A stretch of 64,000 nucleotides of DNA from Salinicola endophyticus (GTDB lineage: Bacteria > Pseudomonadota > Gammaproteobacteria > Pseudomonadales > Halomonadaceae). The stretch covers positions 4,216,001 to 4,280,000 of the forward strand of contig NZ_CP159578.1 of NCBI RefSeq assembly GCF_040536835.1. Direction: 5' to 3'. Below are positions 47,589-56,852 of the stretch, in pieces; the first letter of the stretch is position 1; each line of letters opens with the position of its first letter. Made by a program: the position numbers and the translations under genes. Under the pieces are notes generated by a model that was given only the letters and a program-made list of their open reading frames with translations, made no database searches and was not told the DNA's origin.

Positions 47589-48056
47589 ATGAATTTTGTC
47601 GGCAACGCCTTCGACGAGATCGCCGTCGATGACACCTTCGGCCAGACCCTGACCATCACCGAGGCGCATATCGTCCAGGCCTGTGGCCTGTTCGGCGACT
47701 TCAACCCGCTGCACAGCAACGACGCCTTCGCCCAGCAGACACGCTTCGGCCAGCGCATCCTGCACGGGCCGATGACCTCGGCCTACATGACCGCCTCCAT
47801 CGGCATGTACTTCTATGCCACCGCAGTCGCCTATCTGGCGCAAGACTGCCGCTTTCTGGCCCCGGTCTTCGCCGGTGACACCCTGACCACCGAGTGGCGC
47901 ATCGCCGAGCTGATCGCCAAGCCCCACCATCAGGGCGGCATCGCGGTGCTGGCGGGGCACTGCCGCAACCAGCGCGACGAGATCGTCGCCGAGGCCGACG
48001 GCAAGATCCTGCTGCTGGATCGGGCGGCGGTCCCGGAGAAGGCTGGGCGGGCCTAG
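47589..48056 (+). CDS. MaoC-like hydratase
   Basis: 155 residues, a single hotdog domain. GDFNPLHSND contains the Asp and His of the MaoC/R-specific enoyl-CoA hydratase active site, and FGQRILHGPMTSAYMTASIG is the following helix region. Third gene of the GntP-ligase operon, starting 31 bases after the ligase. It hydrates a 2-enoyl-CoA, chain length unknown. Repeat copy 3 follows. Confidence 0.88.
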   Translation: MNFVGNAFDEIAVDDTFGQTLTITEAHIVQACGLFGDFNPLHSNDAFAQQTRFGQRILHGPMTSAYMTASIGMYFYATAVAYLAQDCRFLAPVFAGDTLTTEWRIAELIAKPHHQGGIAVLAGHCRNQRDEIVAEADGKILLLDRAAVPEKAGRA

Positions 48057-48073
48057 ATCTTTCTCGAAGAGCC

Positions 48074-48217
48074 TAGGTGCTGTCTGAAAAGTCGACGAGC
48101 GAAGGCAAGGCCGGGGCGCGCAGCTAAGGCAAAAATCGGCGAAAACGGACCGGGCTGGCGTTCCAGCCGATTTTTAACGACGCATGGGCGAGCGCAGTAC
48201 TTTTCAGACAGTGCCTA
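48074..48217. repeat. Palindromic TA-flanked repeat, copy 3
   Basis: Ends TAGGTGCTGTCTGAAAAGT and ACTTTTCAGACAGTGCCTA are almost perfect inverted repeats. The inner arms GGCAAAAATCGGCG and GCCGATTTTTAAC match the family; the loop region is changed (GGACCGGGCTGGCGTTCCA). It lies between maoC and the liu promoter. Confidence 0.85.
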
Positions 48218-48253
48218 AGACCATGGTCGAGGGGCTCTGGCCCTATCCAAAAT

Positions 48254-48269
48254 TTGACGTTAACGTCAA
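48254..48269. promoter_or_regulatory. Perfect LiuR-like operator of the leucine operon
   Basis: TTGACGTTAACGTCAA, a perfect 16-bp palindrome, 78 bases before liuA. TATAAA (48272-48277) follows immediately as a possible -10. Confidence 0.82.
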
Positions 48270-48346
48270 CGTATAAAGCCGAGAGCGCCTGCGAGCCATG
48301 TCCCGCGACCCCGCGTTCTTGCCTATCGACAGCGGAGGATCATCCG

Positions 48347-49516
48347 ATGCACGCCCCCTACACCGAGCTCGATTTCGGCCTCGACGACGAGTTGAACATG
48401 CTGCGCGAACAGGTCAACGCCTTCGCCCGCGACGAGATCGCTCCGCGCGCGGCCCAGATCGACCACGACAACGCCTTCCCCGCGGACCTGTGGCAGAAGT
48501 TCGGCGACATGGGGCTGCTCGGCATCACCGTCAGCGAAGAAGACGGCGGCAGCGGCATGGGCTACCTGGCGCACTGCATCGCCATGGAGGAGATCTCCCG
48601 GGCCAGCGCCTCGGTGGGGCTCTCCTACGGCGCCCACGCCAATCTCTGCGTCAATCAGATCAAGCTCAACGCCACGGCCGAGCAGAAGGCCAAGTACCTG
48701 CCCAAGCTGATCAGCGGCGAGCACGTGGGGGCGCTGGCGATGTCCGAACCCGGCGCCGGCTCGGATGTGGTCTCGATGAGCCTGCGCGCCGACAGGCATG
48801 GCGACCACTACGTGCTCAACGGCAACAAGATGTGGATCACCAACGGCCCCGACGCCGACGTGCTGGTGGTCTACGCCAAGACCGACCCCGAAGCCGGCGC
48901 CAAGGGCATCACCGCCTTTCTGATCGAGAAGGGGTTCGCCGGTTTCTCCACCGCGCAGAAGCTCGACAAGCTGGGCATGCGCGGCTCCAACACCTGCGAG
49001 CTGGTGTTCGAGGATTGCCAGGTACCGGCGGAGAACGTGCTGGGCGAGGAGAACCGCGGCGTGCGCGTGCTGATGAGCGGGCTCGACTACGAGCGCACGG
49101 TGCTCGCCGCCGGCCCGATCGGGATCATGCAGGCGTGTCTGGACGTGGTGGTGCCCTACGTCCACGAGCGCAAGCAGTTCGGCCAGGCGATCGGCGAGTT
49201 CCAGCTGATCCAGGGCAAGCTCGCCGACATGTACACCACGCTCAACGCCTGCCGCGCCTATCTCTACGCCGTGGCCGGCGCCTGCGACCGCGGCCGGGTC
49301 AGCCGCAAGGACGCCGCCGGGGTGATCCTCTACTGCGCCGAAAAGGCGACCCAGATGGCGCTGGATGCCATCCAGCTGCTCGGCGGCAACGGCTATATCA
49401 ACGAGTACCCCACCGGGCGGCTGCTGCGTGACGCCAAGCTCTACGAGATCGGCGCCGGCACCAGCGAGATTCGGCGGATGCTGATTGGCCGAGAATTGTT
49501 CTCCGAATCGGCATAG
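48347..49516 (+). CDS. liuA: Isovaleryl-CoA dehydrogenase
   Basis: 389 residues. The start at 48347 follows AGCGGAGGA; the frame extends upstream through the operator. The catalytic glutamate lies internally in [18 protein letters not shown], and the C-terminal position carries glycine ([12 protein letters not shown]). That pattern is diagnostic of isovaleryl-CoA dehydrogenase. [13 protein letters not shown] and [13 protein letters not shown] are further IVD segments. It converts isovaleryl-CoA to 3-methylcrotonyl-CoA. First gene of liuABCDE, directly downstream of the best LiuR-like operator. Confidence 0.95.
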   Translation: MHAPYTELDFGLDDELNMLREQVNAFARDEIAPRAAQIDHDNAFPADLWQKFGDMGLLGITVSEEDGGSGMGYLAHCIAMEEISRASASVGLSYGAHANLCVNQIKLNATAEQKAKYLPKLISGEHVGALAMSEPGAGSDVVSMSLRADRHGDHYVLNGNKMWITNGPDADVLVVYAKTDPEAGAKGITAFLIEKGFAGFSTAQKLDKLGMRGSNTCELVFEDCQVPAENVLGEENRGVRVLMSGLDYERTVLAAGPIGIMQACLDVVVPYVHERKQFGQAIGEFQLIQGKLADMYTTLNACRAYLYAVAGACDRGRVSRKDAAGVILYCAEKATQMALDAIQLLGGNGYINEYPTGRLLRDAKLYEIGAGTSEIRRMLIGRELFSESA

Positions 49517-49525
49517 GAGGGTCGC

Positions 49526-51133
49526 ATGGCCATACTGAGTAGCCAGATAAACCCCCGCGCCGAGGCCTTCCAGGCCAACGCCCAGGCGCTGCGGGCGGAG
49601 GTCGACAAGCTCCACGCGCTGAGCGCCGAGATCGCCCGGGGCGGCGGCGACAAGGCCCGCGCCCGGCACGAGTCCCGCGGCAAGCTGTTCGTGCGCGAGC
49701 GCATCGACCAGCTGCTCGACGAGGGCGCGGCCTTTCTCGAGATCGGCGCGCTGGCGGCCCACGAGGTCTACGACACCCCGGTGCCCGCCGCCGGCGTGGT
49801 CGCCGGCATCGGCCGGGTCAGCGGCGTGGAGTGCGTGATCGTCGCCAACGACGCCACGGTCAAGGGCGGCACCTACTTCCCGCTGACGGTGAAGAAGCAC
49901 CTGCGCGCCCAGGAGATCGCCCGCAAGCACCGCCTGCCCTGCCTCTACCTGGTCGACTCCGGCGGCGCCTACCTGCCGGAGCAGGACGAGGTCTTTCCCG
50001 ACCACGACGACTTCGGCCGCATCTTCTACAACCAGGCCACGCTCTCCGCCGCCGGCATCCCGCAGATCGCGGTGGTGATGGGCTCGTGCACCGCCGGCGG
50101 CGCCTACGTGCCGGCGATGGCCGATGAATCGATCATCGTGCGCAACCAGGGCACCATCTTTCTCGGCGGCCCGCCGCTGGTGAAAGCCGCCACCGGTGAG
50201 ACCATCAGCGCCGAGGATCTCGGCGGCGCGGACGTGCACGCACGGATCAGCGGCGTGGTCGACCACTATGCCGAGAACGACGCCCATGCGCTGCAGCTCG
50301 CCCGCCGCGCGGTCTCCCGGCTCAACTGGCGCAAGCGCGGCGAACTGGCGCTGCGCGAATCCCGCCCGCCGCGGCTCGACCCTTCGGAGCTCTACGGCAT
50401 CGTCGGCACCGACCTGCGCAAGCCGTATGACGTGCGCGAGGTGATCGGGCGGCTAGTGGACGACTCCGACTTCGACGAGTTCAAGCGCTATTACGGCGAC
50501 ACCCTGGTCACCGGCTTCGCCCACTGGTGCGGCCATCCGGTGGGTATCGTCGCCAACAACGGTGTGCTGTTCTCGGAGTCCGCACAGAAGGGCGCGCACT
50601 TCATCGAACTCTGCGCCCAGCGCCAGATCCCGCTGATTTTCCTACAGAACATCACCGGCTTCATGGTCGGCTCCAAGTACGAGCAAGAGGGCATCGCCAA
50701 GCACGGCGCCAAGCTGGTCACCGCCGTGGCCTGCGCCAAGGTGCCCAAGTTCACCGTGTTGATCGGCGGCAGCTTCGGCGCCGGCAACTACGGCATGTGC
50801 GGCCGCGCCTATGACCCCAACCTGCTGTTCATGTGGCCCAACGCGCGCATCTCGGTGATGGGCGGCGAACAGGCGGCCAACGTGCTGGCGCAGGTGAAAC
50901 GGGAGCAGATGGAGCGCGACGGCAGCGACTGGCCGGAAGACGAGGAAGCCGCCTTCAAGGCGCCGATTCGCGAACAGTATGAGCGCCAGGGGCACCCGTA
51001 CTACGCCAGCGCCCGGCTGTGGGACGACGGCGTGATCGACCCGTTGCAGACCCGCGATGTGATCGGCCTGGCACTCTCCGCCGCAATGAACGCAGAGATA
51101 CAAGAGACGCGTTTCGGCGTCTTCAGGATGTAA
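49526..51133 (+). CDS. liuB: 3-methylcrotonyl-CoA carboxylase, carboxyltransferase (beta) subunit
   Basis: 535 residues, beginning nine bases after liuA with AGGAGG upstream. Two crotonase-like carboxyltransferase halves: an N-terminal half with [20 protein letters not shown] and a C-terminal half with [20 protein letters not shown] and [19 protein letters not shown]. The length and [19 protein letters not shown] match MCC beta closely, better than propionyl- or geranyl-CoA carboxylase. It carboxylates 3-methylcrotonyl-CoA to 3-methylglutaconyl-CoA with LiuD. Its stop is followed within four bases by repeat copy 4. Confidence 0.94.
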   Translation: MAILSSQINPRAEAFQANAQALRAEVDKLHALSAEIARGGGDKARARHESRGKLFVRERIDQLLDEGAAFLEIGALAAHEVYDTPVPAAGVVAGIGRVSGVECVIVANDATVKGGTYFPLTVKKHLRAQEIARKHRLPCLYLVDSGGAYLPEQDEVFPDHDDFGRIFYNQATLSAAGIPQIAVVMGSCTAGGAYVPAMADESIIVRNQGTIFLGGPPLVKAATGETISAEDLGGADVHARISGVVDHYAENDAHALQLARRAVSRLNWRKRGELALRESRPPRLDPSELYGIVGTDLRKPYDVREVIGRLVDDSDFDEFKRYYGDTLVTGFAHWCGHPVGIVANNGVLFSESAQKGAHFIELCAQRQIPLIFLQNITGFMVGSKYEQEGIAKHGAKLVTAVACAKVPKFTVLIGGSFGAGNYGMCGRAYDPNLLFMWPNARISVMGGEQAANVLAQVKREQMERDGSDWPEDEEAAFKAPIREQYERQGHPYYASARLWDDGVIDPLQTRDVIGLALSAAMNAEIQETRFGVFRM

Positions 51134-51136
51134 TCC

Positions 51137-51256
51137 TAAAGGGGCTGCGCTCGCTCATGCTTTGTTAAAAATCGGCTCAAAGTACTCATTTACACGCCCG
51201 TAAACTCCGTCTTTTCGCCGATTTTTGCCTCGCCTGAGCATCGCTCGCCACCTTTA
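51137..51256. repeat. Palindromic repeat, copy 4, inside the liu operon
   Basis: Short, imperfect ends (TAAAGGGGCTGCGC and CACCTTTA) flank the family core TTAAAAATCGGC...ATTTACACGCCCGTAAACTCC. It fills the 145-base gap between liuB and liuC, so it is probably transcribed and can fold into a long hairpin. Confidence 0.8.
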
Positions 51257-51278
51257 GCGGATAGAGGGAAACGGCTAA

Positions 51279-52106
51279 ATGAGCACCCATCACTGCCAAC
51301 TGGACATCGACTCTCGCGGCGTCGCGCGGCTGACGCTGGACCGCCCCGCGGTACACAACGCCTTCGACGACGCCTTGATCGCCGCACTCAACGCCCATCT
51401 CGAGCGCCTCCACGCCCTGGCTGCGAGCGGAGAGGTGCGGGTAGTGGTGCTCGGCTCCCACGGCAAGCACTTCTCCGCCGGGGCGGATCTCGTCTGGATG
51501 AAGCGCATGGTCGACTACAGCGTCGACGACAACCTGGTCGACTCGCGCCAGCTCTCGCGCCTGATGCACGGGCTCGACACCCTGCCCTGCCCCACGCTCT
51601 GCCGAGTGCAGGGCGCGGCCTACGGCGGCGCGGTGGGGCTGGCCGCCTGCTGCGATCTGGTCATCGCCTCGGATGCGGCGCGCTTCTGTCTTTCCGAGGT
51701 CAAGATCGGCCTCTCGCCGGCGGTGGTCGGGCCCTATGTCCAGCGCGCCATCGGCGCCCGCCAGATGCGCCGCTACGCGTTGACCGCCGAGGTGATCGAC
51801 GCCGCCACCGCCCGCGAGCTGGGGCTGGTGCATCAGGTGGTGGCTGGCGACGCGCTGGATGAAGAGATCAACCGCCAGATCGACACCCTGCTCGCCGCCT
51901 CCCCCCAGGCCCAGCGCGCCACCAAGGCGCTGCTCGCGCAGATCGCCCGCGAACCGGAGAGCGACGCCACCCGCGAGGCCGCGTGCCGCACCATCAGCGA
52001 GCTACGGGTCAGCGCCGAAGGCCAGGAGGGGCTGGCCGCCTTCTTCGACAAACGCCCGCCCGCCTGGCTCGCGGCCAGCGGGGGCGACAAGGAGCCGCGC
52101 TCATGA
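51279..52106 (+). CDS. liuC: 3-methylglutaconyl-CoA hydratase
   Basis: 275-residue crotonase-fold enzyme. HFSAGADLVWMKRMVDYS and VQGAAYGGAVGLAACCDLV are segments typical of the methylglutaconyl-CoA hydratase group, followed by CLSEVKIGLSPAVVGPYV with the active-site region. It hydrates 3-methylglutaconyl-CoA to HMG-CoA. It overlaps liuD by four bases (ATGA). Repeat copy 4 lies directly upstream, which may lower its coupling to liuB. Confidence 0.92.
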   Translation: MSTHHCQLDIDSRGVARLTLDRPAVHNAFDDALIAALNAHLERLHALAASGEVRVVVLGSHGKHFSAGADLVWMKRMVDYSVDDNLVDSRQLSRLMHGLDTLPCPTLCRVQGAAYGGAVGLAACCDLVIASDAARFCLSEVKIGLSPAVVGPYVQRAIGARQMRRYALTAEVIDAATARELGLVHQVVAGDALDEEINRQIDTLLAASPQAQRATKALLAQIAREPESDATREAACRTISELRVSAEGQEGLAAFFDKRPPAWLAASGGDKEPRS

Positions 52107-54253
52107 GTCTCGCCACTGCGCCCCGCCCGCTCCGCGCCGTCCTGATCGCCAATCGTGGCGAGATCGCCTGCCGGGTGATCCGCACCGCGCGGCGCCTCGG
52201 CCTGCGTACCATCGCGGTCTATTCGGATGCCGACGCCCGCGCCCGCCACGTGCGCGAGGCCGACGAAGCGATCCGCCTCGGCCCGGCGGCGGCCGGCGAA
52301 AGCTATCTCGCCATCGACAAGGTCATCGCCGCCGCCCAGCGCAGCGGCGCCGACGCCATCCATCCGGGCTACGGCTTTCTCTCCGAGAACGCCGAGTTCG
52401 TCGCCGCCTGCGACGCCGCCGGGCTCGTCTTCATCGGCCCGCCGGCCAGCGCCATCGCCGCCATGGGCGACAAGGCCGCGGCCAAGGCACGCATGGCCAG
52501 CGCCGGCGTACCACTGGTGCCCGGCTATCACGGCGAAGCGCAGGACGACGCCCTGCTGCGGCAAGAAGCCGGCAAGATCGGCTACCCGGTGCTGCTCAAG
52601 GCCAGCGCCGGGGGCGGCGGCAAGGGCATGCGGGTGGTCGAGTCCGAGCGCGAGTTCCAGGCGGCGCTGGATGGCTGCCGCCGCGAATCCCGCGCCGCCT
52701 TCGGCGATGAGCGCATGCTGATCGAGAAGTATCTGACCCAGCCGCGCCATGTCGAAGTACAGGTGTTCTGCGACAGCCTCGGCGCCGGCGTCTACCTGTT
52801 CGAGCGCGACTGCAGCGTGCAGCGACGCCACCAAAAGGTGCTCGAAGAGGCCCCCGCACCGCACCTGCCCGAAGCGCTGCGCCGCGAGATGGGTGAGGCC
52901 GCGGTGCGCGCCGCCCAGGAGATCGGCTATGTCGGCGCCGGCACGGTGGAGTTCCTGCTGGATGCCGCCGCCGAGACCACGCAGGAGCACGGCTCACCGT
53001 TCTACTTCATGGAGATGAACACCCGGCTGCAGGTCGAGCACCCGGTCACCGAGATGATCAGCGGCGAGGATCTGGTCGAGTGGCAGCTACGGGTCGCCGC
53101 TGGCCTGGCGCTGCCCAAGGCGCAGAGCGAACTGACGCTCACCGGCCACGCCGTCGAAGCGCGGCTCTATGCCGAAGACCCGGACAACGACTTCCTCCCC
53201 GCCACCGGCAAGCTCCTGCGTTTCGCGCTGCCGCTGGCGAGCGCCGATTCGCACGGGCGAATCCGCCTGGATAGCGGCGTCGAGGCCGGTGACACGGTGA
53301 CCATGCACTACGACCCGATGCTGGCCAAGCTGATCGTCCACGGCGAGGATCGCGGCCAGGCCTTGGCCGAAATGGCCCGCGCCCTGGCCGCGCTGGATAT
53401 CAGCGGCGTGACCACCAATCGCCGCTTTCTGCAGCGGCTGGTGACCCACCCGGACTTCATCGCCGCCGAGCTGAATACCCGTTTCATCGAGCATCATCAC
53501 GACGATCTGTTCGCCGCGCTCCACGCCACCGACGCCGATATCGCGCGCGCGGCCCTGGTTGCTATCGATCAGCTTGCCAGGAACCATACCGACGGAACAT
53601 CGCGCGCCGACGACCCCTGGCAGCGCCGCGACGGCTGGCGGCTCAACGCACCACACCGAGTACGTCTCGCCTTCCAGGAGACCGACGGCAGCGGCACGTA
53701 CGAGGTGATCGCCACCCAGGGACTAACACAGGGTCTGACACAAGAACCAGCACAAGAGACCTGGCAGCTTCAGGTACAGCGCGACGGCGAGGAGACAAGC
53801 CGGGTCGCCGGGCAGTGCCAGCGTCTCGACAACGACACCCTGGCGCTCACCCTGGATGGCCATCGCCAGCGCCTCTTCGCCCGGCTCGACCCGGCCAGCG
53901 AAGGCGACGCCATCGTGCTCACCGCCGCAGGTCAAGAGTCGCGCCTGATCTGGCGCCGCGCCGACCGTGCCGACCATCTACCGCAAGAGACCGAAGCCAA
54001 GCTGACCGCGCCGATGCACGGCACCGTGGTGGCGCTGCTGGTCGAACCTAGCCAGACGGTGGAGAAAGGCACCCCGCTGGTGGTGGTGGAAGCGATGAAG
54101 ATGGAGCACACCCTGAGCGCCCCCGCCGACGGAGCGGTGGAAGCCTTCCATGTCGCGGTGGGTGACGCCGTGGCGCAGGGGGATGAGCTGCTCGCGTTCA
54201 CCAATGCCGAGGCGATGACCAACGCCGGCGCCGACACGAACGGGGACAGCTGA
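52103..54253 (+). CDS. liuD: 3-methylcrotonyl-CoA carboxylase, biotin-containing (alpha) subunit
   Basis: 716 residues from the ATG at 52103; the frame stays open 40 residues upstream inside liuC. Order: biotin carboxylase N-domain (VLIANRGEIACRVIRTAR), ATP-grasp with KASAGGGGKGMR and EMNTRLQVEHPVTE, biotin carboxylase C-domain, a variable middle, and the C-terminal biotinyl domain with Lys666 in VVEAMKMEHTLSAP. It carboxylates its own biotin, which LiuB then uses. One base separates its stop from liuE. Confidence 0.95.
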   Translation: MSLATAPRPLRAVLIANRGEIACRVIRTARRLGLRTIAVYSDADARARHVREADEAIRLGPAAAGESYLAIDKVIAAAQRSGADAIHPGYGFLSENAEFVAACDAAGLVFIGPPASAIAAMGDKAAAKARMASAGVPLVPGYHGEAQDDALLRQEAGKIGYPVLLKASAGGGGKGMRVVESEREFQAALDGCRRESRAAFGDERMLIEKYLTQPRHVEVQVFCDSLGAGVYLFERDCSVQRRHQKVLEEAPAPHLPEALRREMGEAAVRAAQEIGYVGAGTVEFLLDAAAETTQEHGSPFYFMEMNTRLQVEHPVTEMISGEDLVEWQLRVAAGLALPKAQSELTLTGHAVEARLYAEDPDNDFLPATGKLLRFALPLASADSHGRIRLDSGVEAGDTVTMHYDPMLAKLIVHGEDRGQALAEMARALAALDISGVTTNRRFLQRLVTHPDFIAAELNTRFIEHHHDDLFAALHATDADIARAALVAIDQLARNHTDGTSRADDPWQRRDGWRLNAPHRVRLAFQETDGSGTYEVIATQGLTQGLTQEPAQETWQLQVQRDGEETSRVAGQCQRLDNDTLALTLDGHRQRLFARLDPASEGDAIVLTAAGQESRLIWRRADRADHLPQETEAKLTAPMHGTVVALLVEPSQTVEKGTPLVVVEAMKMEHTLSAPADGAVEAFHVAVGDAVAQGDELLAFTNAEAMTNAGADTNGDS

Positions 54254-54254
54254 C

Positions 54255-55154
54255 ATGGCAATGCCGAAGCACGTCAGTATCGTCGAAGTCGGCCCGCGCG
54301 ACGGGCTACAGAACGAAGCCGAGCCCATCGCCACCGCCGCCAAGCTGGAACTGATCGAGCGGCTCGGTGCGGCGGGGCTCAAGCGGATCGAAGTGGCGAG
54401 TTTCGTCTCGCCCAAATGGGTGCCGCAGATGGCGGATCACCGCGAGGTGATGACCGGCATTCGCCGCCGGCCGGGCGTGGTCTACTCCGCGCTCACGCCC
54501 AATCTCAAAGGGCTGGAAGCCGCGCTGGAGTGCGGCGTCGAGGAGGTCGCCGTCTTCGCGGCGGCCAGCGAAGCCTTCTCGCACAAGAACATCAACTGCT
54601 CGATTGCCGAATCGCTGGCGCGCTTCGAACCGGTGATCGAACGCGCCCGGGAAGCCGGCGTGCGCGTGCGCGGCTATGTCTCCTGCGTGCTCGGCTGCCC
54701 CTACGAAGGCAACATCGCCCCCCAACGGGTCGCCGAGGTCTCTCGGGCGCTTTATCAGATGGGCTGTTATGAAATCTCGCTGGGCGACACCATCGGCGTC
54801 GGCACCCCGCTCGCGGCCAAGCGCCTGCTCGACGCCGTGAGCCGGGATATCCCCAGGGACAAACTCGCCGCCCACTTCCACGACACCTACGGCCAGGCGC
54901 TGGCCAACCTCTACGCCGTGCTCGAAGAGGGCATCAGCGTGATCGACAGCGCCGTCGCCGGACTCGGCGGCTGCCCCTACGCCAAGGGCGCCACCGGCAA
55001 CGTTGCCACGGAAGACGTGATCTACCTGCTCAACGGCCTCGGCATCGACAGTGGCGTGGATCTGGATAACTTGGCAGAGACAGGGGTGTGGATAACACAG
55101 ACGATCGGCAAGCCGAATCGGTCGAGGGTCGGCGTAGCGCTGGCGGCGCGCTAG
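54255..55154 (+). CDS. liuE: Hydroxymethylglutaryl-CoA lyase
   Basis: 299-residue TIM-barrel lyase. VGPRDGLQNE (substrate and metal Asp/Arg) opens the barrel. The signature SAVAGLGGCPYAKGATGNVA holds the catalytic cysteine. It splits HMG-CoA to acetyl-CoA and acetoacetate, the last leucine-specific step. Its stop codon TAG (55152-55154) is also the outermost base triplet of repeat copy 5, so the element may have supplied or trimmed the C-terminus; the protein length is nevertheless normal. Confidence 0.95.
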   Translation: MAMPKHVSIVEVGPRDGLQNEAEPIATAAKLELIERLGAAGLKRIEVASFVSPKWVPQMADHREVMTGIRRRPGVVYSALTPNLKGLEAALECGVEEVAVFAAASEAFSHKNINCSIAESLARFEPVIERAREAGVRVRGYVSCVLGCPYEGNIAPQRVAEVSRALYQMGCYEISLGDTIGVGTPLAAKRLLDAVSRDIPRDKLAAHFHDTYGQALANLYAVLEEGISVIDSAVAGLGGCPYAKGATGNVATEDVIYLLNGLGIDSGVDLDNLAETGVWITQTIGKPNRSRVGVALAAR

Positions 55155-55296
55155 GGTTTGTACGAAAAGTCATCGAGCGAAGGCAAGACAAGGCAAAAAT
55201 CGGCGAAAACGCGGAGTTTACGGGGTGTAAATGAGCATTTTGAGCCGATTTTTAACGCCGTATTGCCGAGCGCAGGTAGTTTTCGTAAAAAGCCTG
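55152..55296. repeat. Palindromic TA-flanked repeat, copy 5
   Basis: Ends TAGGGTTTGTACGAAAAGTC and GTTTTCGTAAAAAGCCT. Intact inner hairpin arms GGCAAAAATCGGCG and GAGCCGATTTTTAACG around GTTTACGGGGTGTAAA. Nearly the reverse complement of copy 1 (26.4 kb). Confidence 0.87.
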
Positions 55297-55308
55297 GTCA
55301 TTCATGGA

Positions 55309-55863
55309 TCAACCGCTCCAGGCCCCGCGATCTAGCTGAGACTGCAGCGCTAGAGACAACTCGACATAGGTGCGTGCCGCCTCTTTCGCCGGTTCCAGAT
55401 CGCGAGCCACCTCACGACGCAAACGCCGCAGCTCGTGATACAACGTCACCTGTGGCTGATCGATCAGCCCTTCCCGCACCAGTAGTTCCGGCAGCCGAGC
55501 CGCTGATATCTCGCCCGGGCCACTATCTTCGCTTTCCCGTGGCGATAGCGACGCTCGGGCCGCGCGCTCCAATCGAGTCCACGCCTCCAATATCGCCGTA
55601 CGGGGATGGCGCTCGGCCAGCTCGGTGAGAAACGTCTCCTCCTCACCGCCACGCACACCGACGACGTTATCCCGACCTGGCGATAGCGAGCGCAACTGCT
55701 CAAGGTCGTGCTCGAACTCAGCCTCGATAGGCCCGGCCCGCAGCTTCTTGATGAAGGACCCAAACTGCAGGATCTGGTCGCGGAAGAGAAGCGCGAGAAT
55801 CAGAGCGAACACCGGCCAGGCCAGCGACCGGACGAGGCTCGAAATGAACGTCAGCCAATCCAT
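55309..55863 (-). CDS. Membrane-anchored protein of unknown function
   Basis: 184 residues. An N-terminal hydrophobic segment (LAWPVFALILALLF, about residues 14-27) is followed by a basic patch and a cytosolic alpha-helical domain with SPREAILEAW-like and LYHELRRLRREVARDL segments. GC content matches the core genome, not the adjoining cassette block. I do not recognise the family. It is a single gene between repeat copy 5 and the first cassette genes, pointing back at liuE. Confidence 0.72.
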   Translation of the reverse strand: MDWLTFISSLVRSLAWPVFALILALLFRDQILQFGSFIKKLRAGPIEAEFEHDLEQLRSLSPGRDNVVGVRGGEEETFLTELAERHPRTAILEAWTRLERAARASLSPRESEDSGPGEISAARLPELLVREGLIDQPQVTLYHELRRLRREVARDLEPAKEAARTYVELSLALQSQLDRGAWSG

Positions 55864-55915
55864 CGTCAGTACTCGGTTGGTTCCACGTGCATGAGTCTAG
55901 GCACTAGCTGCCACG

Positions 55916-56302
55916 TCATACATTCACCGAATATTGTAGATCACGTGCTTCATCTCCGGTCATGCCACGAAATCCCCAGCAGTGAGCGGGCTGCTCCTTG
56001 AGCGTGATCTCGATATCGATGGGCGATATGCCGATCTCGGCTTCTATCTGGCGGAAAAGCGCCTTGATTAGCGCCTTTTGTGTCTCCTTGGACCGCCCCT
56101 GCATCATGTTGATTTCGATAACCGTGTAAGCCGACGTTCTATCGTCAGGGAAATAGAAATCCTCTGAGTCCAGCGGTACGAACCGTTGAGCTCGCTTGCC
56201 CGCCGGCATCCCGAGAACATCCTGCATGCAGCCATGAATGACATTCGAAAGCTGCGCCTTGATAGGATTCAAGTACTCTTTGATGCCATAAACGACGACC
56301 AT
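55916..56302 (-). CDS. Tautomerase-like (4-oxalocrotonate tautomerase superfamily) protein
   Basis: 128 residues from the ATG at 56302. The frame continues 17 residues upstream. SKETQKALIKALFRQIEAEIGISPIDIEITLKE looks like a tautomerase helix-strand unit, but the N-terminal catalytic proline (Met-Pro start) is missing; MVVVYGIKEYL begins the protein instead. It therefore resembles the larger Tautomerase_2-type proteins that begin differently. It lies next to the attC-like site at 56371-56447 and may be the outermost cassette. Function uncertain. Confidence 0.62.
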   Translation of the reverse strand: MVVVYGIKEYLNPIKAQLSNVIHGCMQDVLGMPAGKRAQRFVPLDSEDFYFPDDRTSAYTVIEINMMQGRSKETQKALIKALFRQIEAEIGISPIDIEITLKEQPAHCWGFRGMTGDEARDLQYSVNV

Positions 56303-56370
56303 GTGAGCCCCCAAAGAATGTGTGTTTAATAAATCGACCTGCAAATATATCAATTAGTAGAACCACTGAC

Positions 56371-56447
56371 GAGCTAACATTTTGCACAGCGGCGCGAGGA
56401 ACGAGCGTCTGGCGCCGCAGGCGTGAACTGATGCAACTAGCTATGCA
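56371..56447 (-). other. attC-like recombination site 1
   Basis: The plus strand begins GAGCTAAC and ends ACTAGCTATGC. Inner arms TGCACAG and CTGATGCA pair, with a GGCGC/GCGCC stem between. The downstream gene's TAG stop overlaps its far end, as is usual for integron cassettes. Confidence 0.5.
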
Positions 56448-56827
56448 TTTACAACGCCCTGGACAAATAAGCACGCTCCTATTCCGTAAGCTATAATTTG
56501 CAGCCAAAAGCAGCCCCACGTGACCGAACCACAACATTTAGCCATGAGAGCATTAAAGCAACCTCCATCTTTGATCTTCCTCGCGGTGTATCGATAGTCA
56601 ATGAGCCGCGATACGGTAGCAACACAACCAAGCCCTGCCGAAACTGACCAAACAATAATCACACAATTCAGAGGCAATGCCTGCTGAGCAACTTTTCCCA
56701 ACTTTATATTTATAGCATAGGCTAGTGATGCAACAGCGAATCCAAGAAACAAGTTGATTGAAAATGACAATTGGGTAATGCGATAGTTTTGCCACCGTAT
56801 GTACCGCTCTTTCTGATCTTGATCCAT
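56441..56827 (-). CDS. Small three-helix membrane protein, integron-cassette-like
   Basis: 128 residues from the ATG at 56827, which has AGGAAG five bases upstream; the ATG at 56842 is less likely. Three hydrophobic segments (about 20-40, 52-75 and 102-124) and a short cytosolic loop rich in lysine and cysteine (RKIKDGGCFNALMAKCCGS). No family recognised. Base composition is much lower in GC than the surrounding chromosome. It is bounded by attC-like site 1 and a short attC-like remnant near 56834-56880. Confidence 0.62.
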   Translation of the reverse strand: MDQDQKERYIRWQNYRITQLSFSINLFLGFAVASLAYAINIKLGKVAQQALPLNCVIIVWSVSAGLGCVATVSRLIDYRYTARKIKDGGCFNALMAKCCGSVTWGCFWLQIIAYGIGACLFVQGVVNA

Positions 56828-56852
56828 GGGCTTCCTATTCATAACGCCGCAT

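Noticed and set aside
55870..55915. attC site closing the array beside the tautomerase gene
   Set aside because: A GCCTAGAC and ATGCACGTGG similarity is visible but no second core; too weak.
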